A stretch of 64,000 nucleotides of DNA from Flemingiibacterium sp045644145 (GTDB lineage Bacteria; Bacillota; Clostridia; Oscillospirales; CAG-272), in contig JAZRGK010000058.1 in NCBI GenBank assembly GCA_045644145.1, forward strand, positions 1 through 64,000. Reading direction: 5' to 3'. Position numbers and translations under genes: made by a program. This document shows, one piece after another, positions 45,182 through 53,548 of this stretch (positions are counted from its first letter, which is position 1; every line of letters starts with the position of its first letter). The notes below the pieces were generated by a model that was not told where the DNA came from, did no database searches, and was given only the letters and a program-made list of their open reading frames with translations.

Positions 45182-45862
45182 TTGAAAAATAAAAATATAT
45201 CTCTCGTTACGAGAGGAATCCTAAAAGAGAACCCTGTATTCGTGCTGATTCTCGGCACATGCCCTACCCTTGCCACCACTACTAATGTTGTAGGCGCTCT
45301 GTGCATGGGAATTGCGGCTTTGGCGGTGCTTGTATGCTCCAACATCCTTGTTTCTCTGCTTCGTAGGATAATCCCTGACAATATGCGTATCCCCTGCTAT
45401 ATTATCATCATCGCCGGCTTTGTTACGGTGGTTCAGATGATAATTCAGGCGTTTTTCCCGACTCTCTATGATATGCTGGGCGTATATCTTGCCCTTATCA
45501 CCGTAAACTGCATAATTCTCGGCAGAGCGGAAATGTTCGCAAGCAAGAATTCTCCCCTAATATCCGCACTCGACGGTCTTGGCATGGGAATTGGCTTTAC
45601 AGTGGCACTCACCGCCATGGCTGTTATCCGTGAGGTACTCGGAAACGCGAGCTTCGCCGGAATATCTATACCGCTTCTTGAAAACTACAAAATAGAATTT
45701 CTTGCAAAAGCACCCGGCGGCATGCTGGTTTACGGTTTACTCATCGCCCTTGTATATGTGATCACTAAGGGCAAAGCTCCCGTAAAGAAAAGCTTTGCCT
45801 GCGAGGGCTGTCCCTCAAAATCCACCTGCGAAACAGGTATGTGTAAGGAAAGGGGAGAATAA
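45182..45862 (+). CDS. rnfE: Rnf complex subunit RnfE with Cys-rich tail
   Basis: A 226-residue membrane subunit with six TM helices; ENPVFVLILGTCPTLATTTN contains the conserved membrane Cys near residue 25, and LGMGIGFTVALTAMAVIRE is family-typical. The first 200 residues match normal length. A C-terminal extension FACEGCPSKSTCETGMCKE adds four closely spaced cysteines, which could hold a metal or Fe-S centre on the cytoplasmic side. The start is a TTG (45182) with GAAAGGA upstream. Confidence 0.92.
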   Translation: MKNKNISLVTRGILKENPVFVLILGTCPTLATTTNVVGALCMGIAALAVLVCSNILVSLLRRIIPDNMRIPCYIIIIAGFVTVVQMIIQAFFPTLYDMLGVYLALITVNCIILGRAEMFASKNSPLISALDGLGMGIGFTVALTAMAVIREVLGNASFAGISIPLLENYKIEFLAKAPGGMLVYGLLIALVYVITKGKAPVKKSFACEGCPSKSTCETGMCKERGE

Positions 45863-45865
45863 ATA

Positions 45866-46462
45866 ATGGATACCTTAAAAACTCTTATCGTAATTCTCCT
45901 TTCATCAGTTCTTATCAACAACTATGTTCTTACACGCTTCCTCGGAATATGCCCGTTCCTCGGCGTATCAAAGAAGCTTGATCAATCAGTGGGTATGGGC
46001 GTTTCCGTAACCCTCGTTATGATTCTGGCATCAGCGGTTACTTGGCCTATTCAGTGTGTACTTGATGCCGCAGGTCTTGGATACATGCAGACTATTGTGT
46101 TTATCCTTGTTATCGCCTCTCTTGTACAGCTTCTTGACCTTGCTACAAAAAAGCTTCTGCCTGCGCTCCACAGAGGGCTTGGCGTATATTTACCCCTTAT
46201 CACCACCAACTGCGCGGTGCTTGGTGTTGCTATCAACAATATTACCGACGGCTATAGCTTCCTTGAATCTATGGTAAGCTCCCTCGGATGCGGTCTTGGC
46301 TTTATGCTTGCCATGATCCTCTTTTCCGGCATGCGCAGTCGAATCGACGAAACCCGTGTACCCGAACCTTTCCGCGATCTTGCTATTACTCTTATTGCGG
46401 CGTCCTTTATTTCCCTTGCCTTTATGGGATTCTCGGGTATTGTTGACTCACTCTTTTCTTAA
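45866..46462 (+). CDS. rnfA: Rnf complex subunit RnfA
   Basis: A 198-residue membrane subunit with six TM helices; NNYVLTRFLGICPFLGVSK contains the conserved Cys that with RnfE shares an intramembrane 2Fe-2S cluster, and LITTNCAVLGVAI the second. Length is standard. SD AAGGGGAG lies in the end of rnfE. Confidence 0.95.
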   Translation: MDTLKTLIVILLSSVLINNYVLTRFLGICPFLGVSKKLDQSVGMGVSVTLVMILASAVTWPIQCVLDAAGLGYMQTIVFILVIASLVQLLDLATKKLLPALHRGLGVYLPLITTNCAVLGVAINNITDGYSFLESMVSSLGCGLGFMLAMILFSGMRSRIDETRVPEPFRDLAITLIAASFISLAFMGFSGIVDSLFS

Positions 46463-46473
46463 GGAGGAACATT

Positions 46474-47295
46474 ATGACCAATATCTTAATCGCAGTAGGA
46501 CTGGTAGCTGCTATCGGTCTTGTGTCTGCACTTTTGCTCACTGCCGCCGCACACTTTTTCGATGTTCCATACGATGAAAAAAGAAAAGCCATCCGTGCCT
46601 TCTTACCGGGAATAAACTGCGGTGCCTGCGGCTGTAAGGGCTGTGATGACTACGCAGAGGCTGTTGCCGCGGGCAAAGCCGCGCCCAATAAGTGCATCCC
46701 CGGCGGTGCACCTGTGGCGGAAGAAATAGGAAGCATTCTCGGCGTAGAAATTCCACCCCCAAAGGATGTGGTAGCTTTCGTTCACTGCAACGGCAACTGC
46801 ACGGCGACATCGGTAAAAAACGTATACATCGGCATTGGATCATGCAGAGCATCCTCTGCCATTTACAGCGGCCCAAATTCCTGCACCTACGGATGCCTCG
46901 GCTTCGGTGACTGTGCCGCTGCCTGCCCCGTGGGCGCTATATGCATGAAGGATGGCATTGCACATATAGATTCATCTCTGTGTATCGGATGCACTCTTTG
47001 CGAAACCACCTGCCCTAAGCATATTATCTCCATGATTCCGAGAAAAAATCACACGGCTGTCATGTGCAGTAATACCGATAAGGGCGCGGATGCCAGAAAA
47101 GTATGCAAAAACGCCTGCATCGGCTGTAAAAAGTGCGAGAAGTCCTGCGCTTTCGGCGCGATTGCAGTTTTGAATAATTTGGCGGTAATTGACCATGCTA
47201 AATGTACCGGATGCGGTGCTTGCATCGATGCATGTCTCACCGGCTGTTTAAAGCCATGCACGTTTTCAGATTCCACCGTACCTTGTGAGGCTTGA
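46474..47295 (+). CDS. rnfB: Rnf complex subunit RnfB (ferredoxin-like)
   Basis: A 273-residue subunit that accepts electrons from ferredoxin. One N-terminal TM helix is followed by the RnfB cluster motif (NCGACGCKGCDDYAEAV plus a downstream Cys in NKCIPGG), then a C-rich link and ferredoxin-type 4Fe-4S motifs (CIGCTLCETTCP, CIGCKKCEKSCA, CTGCGACIDACL). SD AAGGAGG precedes the ATG. Last structural gene of the operon. Confidence 0.95.
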   Translation: MTNILIAVGLVAAIGLVSALLLTAAAHFFDVPYDEKRKAIRAFLPGINCGACGCKGCDDYAEAVAAGKAAPNKCIPGGAPVAEEIGSILGVEIPPPKDVVAFVHCNGNCTATSVKNVYIGIGSCRASSAIYSGPNSCTYGCLGFGDCAAACPVGAICMKDGIAHIDSSLCIGCTLCETTCPKHIISMIPRKNHTAVMCSNTDKGADARKVCKNACIGCKKCEKSCAFGAIAVLNNLAVIDHAKCTGCGACIDACLTGCLKPCTFSDSTVPCEA

Positions 47296-47299
47296 ATCT

Positions 47300-47716
47300 A
47301 TGAACAAAAATCAACCGGAGTTGCCGGATAAGAAAAAACGTAAGCGGATTTTAAGAAACGACCTATTGTTTGTTTTTGGACTTTTGGCGGTTATTTCTAT
47401 TGCCTGCGCGGTGCTTTTTCTAACGTCAGGCGAGGGCGATACCGTTACCGTGAGTATTGACGGCAAGGTTTACGAAAGCTATTCCCTTTCCGAAAATGTC
47501 ACTGTGGATATCCGCAGTGGGGAGAACGCTGACGGACTTAATGTGCTGGTTATCGAAAACGGCGAAGCGTATGTGTCACATGCAAGCTGTCCCGACGGCA
47601 TATGCTCAGCCCACAAGCCTATAAAAAGAAACGGGGAAAGCATAATCTGCCTTCCCAACAGGGTTGTTATCTCCGTAAATTCGGAAAAATCCAACGCTCC
47701 CGATATTATTTCATGA
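47300..47716 (+). CDS. NusG domain II-containing protein
   Basis: A 138-residue protein: basic N-terminus, one TM helix (about 21-42), then an extracytoplasmic NusG_II domain (DTVTVSIDGKVYESYSLSE; HASCPDGICSAHKPI; CLPNRVVISV). The CPDGICxxH motif is conserved in this family. It often follows rnf or precedes the Gx transporter gene in Clostridia and may assist flavin or quinone-linked export. Start ATG 47300 with GAGG upstream. Confidence 0.85.
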   Translation: MNKNQPELPDKKKRKRILRNDLLFVFGLLAVISIACAVLFLTSGEGDTVTVSIDGKVYESYSLSENVTVDIRSGENADGLNVLVIENGEAYVSHASCPDGICSAHKPIKRNGESIICLPNRVVISVNSEKSNAPDIIS

Positions 47717-47729
47717 GTAGGTTGCTATA

Positions 47730-48248
47730 ATGATAAACAACAGTAGGAAAATACGAAGGCTCACATTTTTTGGGCTTGTGGCTGCTGTGGCGATTCTCCT
47801 TTCCTATGTGGAAGTGTTAATTCCGCCCATATTCGCCGCAGTTCCCGGTATAAAGTTAGGGCTTCCCAACATTGCCGTTATCTACATGCTGTATACCTGC
47901 GGTATACGCGAAGCCGCCGCGGTTTCTTTTGTGAGAATCGCGGTTGTTTCCATGCTTTTCGGCAACGCCATGATATTTTTGTACAGTATTGCCGGCGCAT
48001 GCCTCAGTCTTGCGGTTATGGCACTTCTTAAGCAGTTTGCACCTCTTTCCATGGCGGCTGTCAGCATCGCAGGTGCAATAAGTCACAACATAGGTCAGAT
48101 AATTGTTGCGATTCTGGTTCTTAAAACCGTGGAAATTGCTTACTATACCATTATACTTACCCTAACCGGTACGGTTTCCGGACTCTTTGTGGGCCTTGCG
48201 GGGATATTTATGGTAAAACGCCTTCCGCCAAAAAGATTCTATCGTTAA
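47730..48248 (+). CDS. Gx transporter family protein
   Basis: A 172-residue membrane protein with five or six TM helices, of the Gx transporter group often annotated as heptaprenyl diphosphate synthase component I (PGIKLGLPNIAVIYMLY; ISHNIGQIIVA). It resembles the S component of ECF-type uptake systems. Together with NusG-II, FMN_bind and ApbE genes it probably supplies a cofactor for the Rnf or flavin modules. The SD is weak. Confidence 0.82.
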   Translation: MINNSRKIRRLTFFGLVAAVAILLSYVEVLIPPIFAAVPGIKLGLPNIAVIYMLYTCGIREAAAVSFVRIAVVSMLFGNAMIFLYSIAGACLSLAVMALLKQFAPLSMAAVSIAGAISHNIGQIIVAILVLKTVEIAYYTIILTLTGTVSGLFVGLAGIFMVKRLPPKRFYR

Positions 48249-48284
48249 TGCCTTCAGAGAATATAAGATTTCCTAAGTTACATG

Positions 48285-48313
48285 TTGACATACAAGTACT
48301 TGTATGGTATAAT
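48285..48313 (+). promoter_or_regulatory. Promoter with palindromic operator in the spacer
   Basis: TTGACA (48285-48290), 17-bp spacer, TATAAT (48308-48313). A perfect 16-bp palindrome, ATACAAGTACTTGTAT, starts at the last base of the -35 and fills most of the spacer, the classic place for a repressor to block polymerase. Confidence 0.88.
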
Positions 48314-48360
48314 GTATGCGGTCAATTTTATAATATAAAACATAACCAGGAGAAACAATT

Positions 48361-49344
48361 ATGAAAAAATTTTCAGCACTTTTAATGGCAGTTCTTATGC
48401 TTGCTTCTGCTACTCTTTTCGCCGCATGCGGCGAAAAGAAGGAAGCCGCTCTTAAGCTCGGTCTTGGCGTTGACGTTGCAGTTAAGGCTGAGGACGCTAC
48501 CGATGAAAAGGACGGCTACGGTCAGGCAACTGTTACCGTTGCGGCTGTTCTTCTTGACGCTGAGGGCAAAATCGTTAAATGCGTTATCGACTGCGCTGAC
48601 AACAAGGCAACCTTTACCGCTGACGGCAAGGCGATTGCAAGCGATTCCTTCGCAACCAAATATGAGCAGGGCGATGGCTACGGCATGAAGGCTTACGGCG
48701 GCGCGGCTAAGGAATGGTACGAGCAGGTTGACGCTTTCTGCGCTCTCGCCGCAGGCAAGACCGCAGACGAAGTAAAGGCACTCCTCGCTTCCGACAACAA
48801 GGGGACAGAGGATGTTATCAACGCAGGATGCACCATTCTTATTGATTCCTTCGTAAAGGCTATCGACGAGGCTATTGCTAACGCAGCTGAGTCCGCGGCA
48901 ACTGCTTCCGATAAGCTTACGATCGGCGTTCATACCGCTCAGTCCACCGGTGATGCTACCGATGAGAAAGACGGTCAGAATCAGCTTGAAACCACCGTAT
49001 TCGCGGCGGCTGTTGACGCTGAGGGCAAGATCACTGCCGCAAGCAGTGACTGTGCTCAGGTTAAGTTCACCTTTGACATGACAGGTGTTTCCACCCTCGA
49101 CACCTCAAAGGAAGTTCTCACCAAGAAAGAGCTTGGCGACAACTACAACATGAAGGCATACGGCGGCGCGGCTAAGGAATGGTACGAGCAGGCAGCGGCA
49201 TTTGATGCAGCTTGCATTGGCAAGACTGCTTCCGATGTTTCCGCTCTCATGGGCGAGGACAGCTATGGAAGTGCCGACCTTAAGGCGGCAGGATGCACCG
49301 TTCTCGTTGACGGCTTCGTAAAAGCGGCTGGAAAGATCGGCTGA
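48361..49344 (+). CDS. Lipoprotein with two FMN-binding-like repeats
   Basis: A 327-residue lipoprotein (LFAAC lipobox, Cys22 as lipid-attachment site). It contains two homologous halves (about 30-170 and 190-325), each with DATDEKDG, MKAYGGAAKEWYEQ and a closing AGCTxLxDxFVKA helix. These resemble FMN_bind-related proteins that partner ApbE; a flavin-carrying threonine is not obvious. It lies directly before apbE under a strong promoter with its own terminator. Extracytoplasmic electron transfer is the likely theme, by context. Confidence 0.75.
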   Translation: MKKFSALLMAVLMLASATLFAACGEKKEAALKLGLGVDVAVKAEDATDEKDGYGQATVTVAAVLLDAEGKIVKCVIDCADNKATFTADGKAIASDSFATKYEQGDGYGMKAYGGAAKEWYEQVDAFCALAAGKTADEVKALLASDNKGTEDVINAGCTILIDSFVKAIDEAIANAAESAATASDKLTIGVHTAQSTGDATDEKDGQNQLETTVFAAAVDAEGKITAASSDCAQVKFTFDMTGVSTLDTSKEVLTKKELGDNYNMKAYGGAAKEWYEQAAAFDAACIGKTASDVSALMGEDSYGSADLKAAGCTVLVDGFVKAAGKIG

Positions 49345-49364
49345 TCTTAAATACGACAAATATA

Positions 49365-49393
49365 CAAAACGGGAGGCGTGCCTCCCGTTTTGA
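49365..49393 (+). terminator. Terminator after the FMN-type lipoprotein
   Basis: CAAAACGGGAGGC pairs with GCCTCCCGTTTTG around GT; a T-run is included in the stem. Some read-through to apbE is likely. Confidence 0.85.
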
Positions 49394-49440
49394 TATAGGT
49401 ATACTAAGTTATTACTTTTGTGAGGGGGAAATATCAAACC

Positions 49441-50490
49441 GTGAAAAAAATTCTCTGTTTTCTGATTACAGCCGCCTTGGCTTTGCACACTGTTACCCTC
49501 TCCTCATGCGAGAAAACGAGGCAAAAATTCACCGAATATTCTTTTGAATATTTCGATACCGTAACTACCATTGTGGGGTACGCTGACAGCAAAGAGGAAT
49601 TTGATGGCGTAGCAGGCGATGTCCTTAACGAGCTTGCGGAGTATCACAGGCTGTTCACCATTTATCACAGATTCGAGGGGCTTAACAACCTCTGTACGGT
49701 AAATGAGCTGACGAATGGGGTACATCCTGCCGTCACCGTTGACGAAAAAATAATCGACATGCTTCTTTACGCGAAGGAAATGTATGCGCTCACCGACGGC
49801 AAAGTGAATATCGCCATGGGAAGCGTGCTTTCCATATGGCACGACTATAGAAGCGAGGGCATGAATGATCCCGCTGCCGCAAAACTTCCCGATACGGAAT
49901 CACTGAAAGAAGCGGCAGAACACACGGATATAAATGATCTTATAATAGATACCGAAAACAACACCGTCACACTTTCAGATTCCGAGATGAAGCTTGACGT
50001 GGGAGCTATAGCCAAGGGATACGCCGTAGAAATGACGGCACGTTCCCTTGAAGAGCGCGGAATTTCCGGATACGTTATAAACGTAGGCGGAAACGTGCGT
50101 GCAGTCGGTTCAAAGCCTGACGGTAAAAGCTGGACGGCAGGAATCGAGAATCCGGAAGATACAACAGCCGATTATATTGCATATCTTGGTCTGACAAATG
50201 AAGCCCTTGTAACCAGCGGCTCATATCAGAGATACTATGTGGTTGACGGCGAAAGATACCATCACATTATTGACCCCGAAACGCTGATGCCTGCAGATGG
50301 ATATTTATCCGTATCGGTGGTATGCGGCGACTCAGGGCTTGGCGATGCGCTTTCCACCGCGTTATTCTGCATGCCCCTTTCCGAGGGAATGGAGCTTGTG
50401 GAATCCCTTACAGATGTTGAAGCAATGTGGGTGATTGGCGACGGAAGCAAGCACTTTTCCGCCGGTTTCGAGAAGTATATTACAAATTGA
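49441..50490 (+). CDS. apbE: FAD:protein FMN transferase ApbE
   Basis: A 349-residue lipoprotein (TLSSC lipobox) that attaches FMN from FAD to threonine residues in S/T-G-A-T sites. Family motifs: EYFDTVTTI near the start, DVGAIAKGYAVE (metal/FAD site), VINVGGNVRAVGS, and HHIIDPETLMPA. Its natural targets here are RnfD and RnfG. The chosen start is GTG 49441; GTG 49420 is possible but would place the SD inside the coding sequence. Confidence 0.93.
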   Translation: MKKILCFLITAALALHTVTLSSCEKTRQKFTEYSFEYFDTVTTIVGYADSKEEFDGVAGDVLNELAEYHRLFTIYHRFEGLNNLCTVNELTNGVHPAVTVDEKIIDMLLYAKEMYALTDGKVNIAMGSVLSIWHDYRSEGMNDPAAAKLPDTESLKEAAEHTDINDLIIDTENNTVTLSDSEMKLDVGAIAKGYAVEMTARSLEERGISGYVINVGGNVRAVGSKPDGKSWTAGIENPEDTTADYIAYLGLTNEALVTSGSYQRYYVVDGERYHHIIDPETLMPADGYLSVSVVCGDSGLGDALSTALFCMPLSEGMELVESLTDVEAMWVIGDGSKHFSAGFEKYITN

Positions 50491-50548
50491 TGCATCCGCC
50501 GAACCGTTTTTTCGGCGTACAGCGGTATTTAAAAATACAGGAGGCTTT

Positions 50549-50926
50549 ATGGCACAGTTTATTGAAAGCTACGAATACATTCTGCATCATCTTGCGGAAA
50601 TCGTAGTTTATACATTGGAGCTTATCGGTATACTTATTATTGTAATAGGCACGTTTCACGCCCTTTCGCTTTTTCTTGTAAGAATAAAGAGAAAAGAACC
50701 TATAAACGTGGTTCTGGCGCTTGGCAGATCACTTGCTTTGGCGCTTGAATTCAAGATGGGCGCTGAGATCGTCAACACGGTAATCGTAAGGGAGCTGAGC
50801 GAGCTTGCGGTTTTGACGGTGGTTATTCTTATCCGCGCCCTTCTTGCTTTCATCATCCACTGGGAAATGCGCATGGAAAACAATCACGCGCCCACAGATA
50901 AAAAACACAAGGATGAAAAGAAATGA
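50549..50926 (+). CDS. DUF1622 membrane protein
   Basis: A 125-residue protein with about three TM helices. INVVLALGRSLALALEFKMG and VRELSELAVLTVVILIRALL are the DUF1622 signature. Function unknown. SD CAGGAGG precedes ATG 50549. The C-terminal tail is hydrophilic and basic. Confidence 0.9.
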   Translation: MAQFIESYEYILHHLAEIVVYTLELIGILIIVIGTFHALSLFLVRIKRKEPINVVLALGRSLALALEFKMGAEIVNTVIVRELSELAVLTVVILIRALLAFIIHWEMRMENNHAPTDKKHKDEKK

Positions 50927-51046
50927 CATCACCCAAATAATTGCCGACGGTAGGCAGACTGCACATGGATGAATGCACAAAAAGCGGCGAATAGTCTTAT
51001 TTCCCCGATTTATCACACAAAATTACACAAAAAAACACAAAATCCC

Positions 51047-51075
51047 TTGACATCGCCGCCTCGATGTGCTAAAAT
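51047..51075 (+). promoter_or_regulatory. Promoter of the T-box / ridA-leuA operon
   Basis: TTGACA (51047-51052), 17-bp spacer, TAAAAT (51070-51075). The T-box transcript would begin near 51082. Confidence 0.88.
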
Positions 51076-51082
51076 ATATAAA

Positions 51083-51355
51083 ATTAAAGGCTGTGACGAA
51101 GAATGGGCGGGGATATACGCACTGCAGAGAGCCGATGGATGCTGTGAATCGGTGTGCCAAACCTTTGCTTCTCTCACTTCTGAGCCGGGAGTCCCAAAGG
51201 TGAACCTCACTCAGTAGATACTCCCCGCGTAAACATGCTGCGTCAGTGCATAGTAAGTGGCGGATCAAATTCCGCAATTTGAGTGGTACCGCGAGTGTAA
51301 ATTTTAAATTTATGCCCGTCTCAAAGCTTAGTGTAGCTTTGGGGCGTTTTTTCTT
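51083..51355 (+). promoter_or_regulatory. T-box riboswitch, probably leucine-specific
   Basis: A complete T-box leader. Stem I is closed by GCGGGGA/TCCCCGC and includes AGAGAGCCGATGG at its distal part. The specifier loop reads GGTGAACCTCACTC, with CTC (51206-51208) as the likely Leu codon; CCT (Pro) is the alternative reading by one base. The T-box sequence GAGTGGTACCGCG (51281-51293) is the antiterminator bulge, and the terminator GCCCGTCTCAAAGC.../...GCTTTGGGGC with TTTTTT (51314-51353) follows. Uncharged tRNA-Leu would allow read-through into ridA-leuA, which fits leucine synthesis. Confidence 0.93.
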
Positions 51356-51398
51356 TATCTGAAAGACGCCCACGTTTAAAAAGAAAGGCAGAATAAAT

Positions 51399-51785
51399 AT
51401 GTATAAAAAAGTTGAAACTTCATCGGCTCCTGCCGCAATCGGTCCTTATTCTCAGGCAATAATCGCCGACAGCCTTGTTTTCACATCGGGGCAGATCCCC
51501 CTTGATCCCGAAACCGGCGAAATGGTATGCGGCGGTATAACAGAGCAGGCACACAGGGTGTGCATGAATCTAAAAGCAGTTCTTGAATCGTCGGGAGCAT
51601 CCCTAAAAACCGTGATTAAAACCGTGTGCTATTTAAACGATATGGTAGATTTCGCTGCTTTCAACGCCGTATACGCCGAATATTTCACGGAAAAGCCGGC
51701 ACGCTCCTGCGTAGCTGTAAAGGCACTTCCCAAGGGTGCATTACTTGAAATAGAGGCGGTTGCCGTTCTGGAGAACAAGGCATGA
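51399..51785 (+). CDS. ridA: RidA family enamine/imine deaminase
   Basis: A 128-residue protein matching RidA/YjgF throughout: SAPAAIGPYSQAIIADSLVF, GQIPLDPETGEMV, and the catalytic Arg in KPARSCVAVKALPKGALLEI. It removes reactive 2-aminoacrylate and related enamines, which damage PLP enzymes and affect branched-chain amino acid synthesis. Its stop overlaps the leuA start (ATGA), so the two are coupled under the T-box. Confidence 0.94.
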   Translation: MYKKVETSSAPAAIGPYSQAIIADSLVFTSGQIPLDPETGEMVCGGITEQAHRVCMNLKAVLESSGASLKTVIKTVCYLNDMVDFAAFNAVYAEYFTEKPARSCVAVKALPKGALLEIEAVAVLENKA

Positions 51786-53461
51786 TGGATCCATCAAAAT
51801 ACTGTGTGGGATATTTCCCGGTATCCGAAAAATACAGCGGTTGGGTGAAAAAGGATCATATCGAAAAGCCGCCAACTTGGTGCTCCGTGGACATGCGTGA
51901 CGGAAACCAAAGCCTTGTCATCCCCATGAATTTAAACGAAAAGCTGGAATTTTACAAGCTTTTACTCCATGTGGGCTTCAAAGAGATCGAAGTGGGCTTC
52001 CCTGCAGCAAGCGATACCGAATACGAATTTTTACGCACCCTGATAGGCAGAAAAATGATTCCCGAGGATGTTACGGTTCAGGTTCTTACCCAGTGTCGGG
52101 AGCATATTATCAGAAAGACTTTTGAAGCCTGCAAGGGCGCGCCCAACGCCATAATACACTTCTACAATTCCATCAGCGCGGCTCAAAGAGATCAGGTCTT
52201 TAAAATGACCAAAGATGAAATCAAAAAGATAGCCGTAGACGGTGCAGCGCTTGTAAAGAAGCTGTCAAAGGAATACGATGGAAATTTCCGCTTTGAGTAT
52301 TCGCCGGAATCTTTTACAGGTACTGAGCCGGAATTCGCCCTTGAGGTATGCAATGCAGTGCTTGACGTGCTTGAGCCGGATGAAAACAACAACGTGATCA
52401 TCAATCTTCCGGCAACAGTGGAAATGAGTTTACCCCACATTTACGCCTCTCAAGTTGCATATATGAGCGAAAATCTCAAATACCGCGAATTTGTGACTCT
52501 TTCGCTTCATCCCCACAATGACCGCGGTACAGGTGTAGCGGATACAGAGCTTGCTCTGCTTGCAGGCGCCGACCGTGTTGAGGGAACGCTTTTTGGTAAC
52601 GGTGAGCGCACCGGCAACGTGGATATTATAACCCTTGCTATGAATATGTACACCCACGGAGTCGATCCGAAGCTGGATTTTTCGGATATACCGTATTTGG
52701 TTGAAAAATACGAGGCCTGCACCGGTATGCAGGTTCCGCCGCGTACTCCGTATTCAGGTGCACTTGTATTTGCGGCGTTCTCAGGCGGTCATCAGGATGC
52801 TATCGCTAAGGGAATGAAGTACAGAGAAACCAATAATCTCCACAAATGGAGCGTTCCTTATATCCCCGTAGATCCGGTAGATATTGGACGAACATACGAT
52901 GCTGACGTTATTCGCGTGAACTCCCAATCCGGCAAGAGCGGCATTGCATATCTGCTTGAGCATAGCTTCGGATATAACATGCCCGGAAAAATGCGCGAAC
53001 ACTTCGGAAATCTTTGCAAGGGCATATCCGACAGAGAGGAACGAGAGCTTAAGGTCGAGGAGATATTCCATATATTTAGTGAGAACTACCTTGACGTTCC
53101 ATGTGAGATCACCGTAAGCGCATTAAACTTTACCCGTGAAAAGGAAACGGTAAAAATCCGCATCACCTTTTCTGAAAACGGGAAGGAAACCACCATTGAA
53201 GCGGAAGGCAACGGTTCGCTCAACGCCTTCAGCAACGCCCTCAAGGCTTACACGGGGACACAGTACACCCTCGAGGTCTTCTCACAGCACAGCATGCAGG
53301 GTAAAGGCTCAGAGAGTATGGCAGCATCCTACATCGGGCTTGAACGTGCCGACGGCAAAATGTTCTGGGGTGTTGGAACCCACACGGACGTTATCAAGGC
53401 AAGCAACAACGCGCTTCTGTCGGCGTTCCACAATATGGCAAAAGATACCCCTCAAAAATAG
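51782..53461 (+). CDS. leuA: 2-isopropylmalate synthase (long form)
   Basis: A 559-residue enzyme of leucine synthesis joining acetyl-CoA and 2-oxoisovalerate. The barrel carries SVDMRDGNQSL (general base and metal Asp) and the metal motif HPHNDRGTG. The length and N-terminus (GYFPVSEKYSGWVKKDHIEK) match the longer form known from actinobacteria and some Clostridia. A C-terminal LeuA dimer/regulatory domain (about 430-555) includes GKGSESMAASYIGLER, the leucine-binding part. A strong terminator follows at 53468-53497. Confidence 0.93.
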   Translation: MMDPSKYCVGYFPVSEKYSGWVKKDHIEKPPTWCSVDMRDGNQSLVIPMNLNEKLEFYKLLLHVGFKEIEVGFPAASDTEYEFLRTLIGRKMIPEDVTVQVLTQCREHIIRKTFEACKGAPNAIIHFYNSISAAQRDQVFKMTKDEIKKIAVDGAALVKKLSKEYDGNFRFEYSPESFTGTEPEFALEVCNAVLDVLEPDENNNVIINLPATVEMSLPHIYASQVAYMSENLKYREFVTLSLHPHNDRGTGVADTELALLAGADRVEGTLFGNGERTGNVDIITLAMNMYTHGVDPKLDFSDIPYLVEKYEACTGMQVPPRTPYSGALVFAAFSGGHQDAIAKGMKYRETNNLHKWSVPYIPVDPVDIGRTYDADVIRVNSQSGKSGIAYLLEHSFGYNMPGKMREHFGNLCKGISDREERELKVEEIFHIFSENYLDVPCEITVSALNFTREKETVKIRITFSENGKETTIEAEGNGSLNAFSNALKAYTGTQYTLEVFSQHSMQGKGSESMAASYIGLERADGKMFWGVGTHTDVIKASNNALLSAFHNMAKDTPQK

Positions 53462-53467
53462 TATTAA

Positions 53468-53505
53468 GGAGCTGTTGCATTTAGGTGCAACAGCTCCTTA
53501 TCTTC
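53468..53505 (+). terminator. Terminator of the ridA-leuA operon
   Basis: GGAGCTGTTGCA and TGCAACAGCTCC form a 12-bp stem, followed by TTATCTTCTT. Confidence 0.85.
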
Positions 53506-53509
53506 TTCC

Positions 53510-53543
53510 TAACAAAAACCGGCAACAGCCAAGCTGTCGCCGG
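53510..53543 (-). terminator. Terminator of the lipoprotein gene
   Basis: On the minus strand CCGGCGACAGC pairs with GCTGTTGCCGG, then TTTTTGTT. Confidence 0.85.
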
Positions 53544-53548
53544 AAAAA

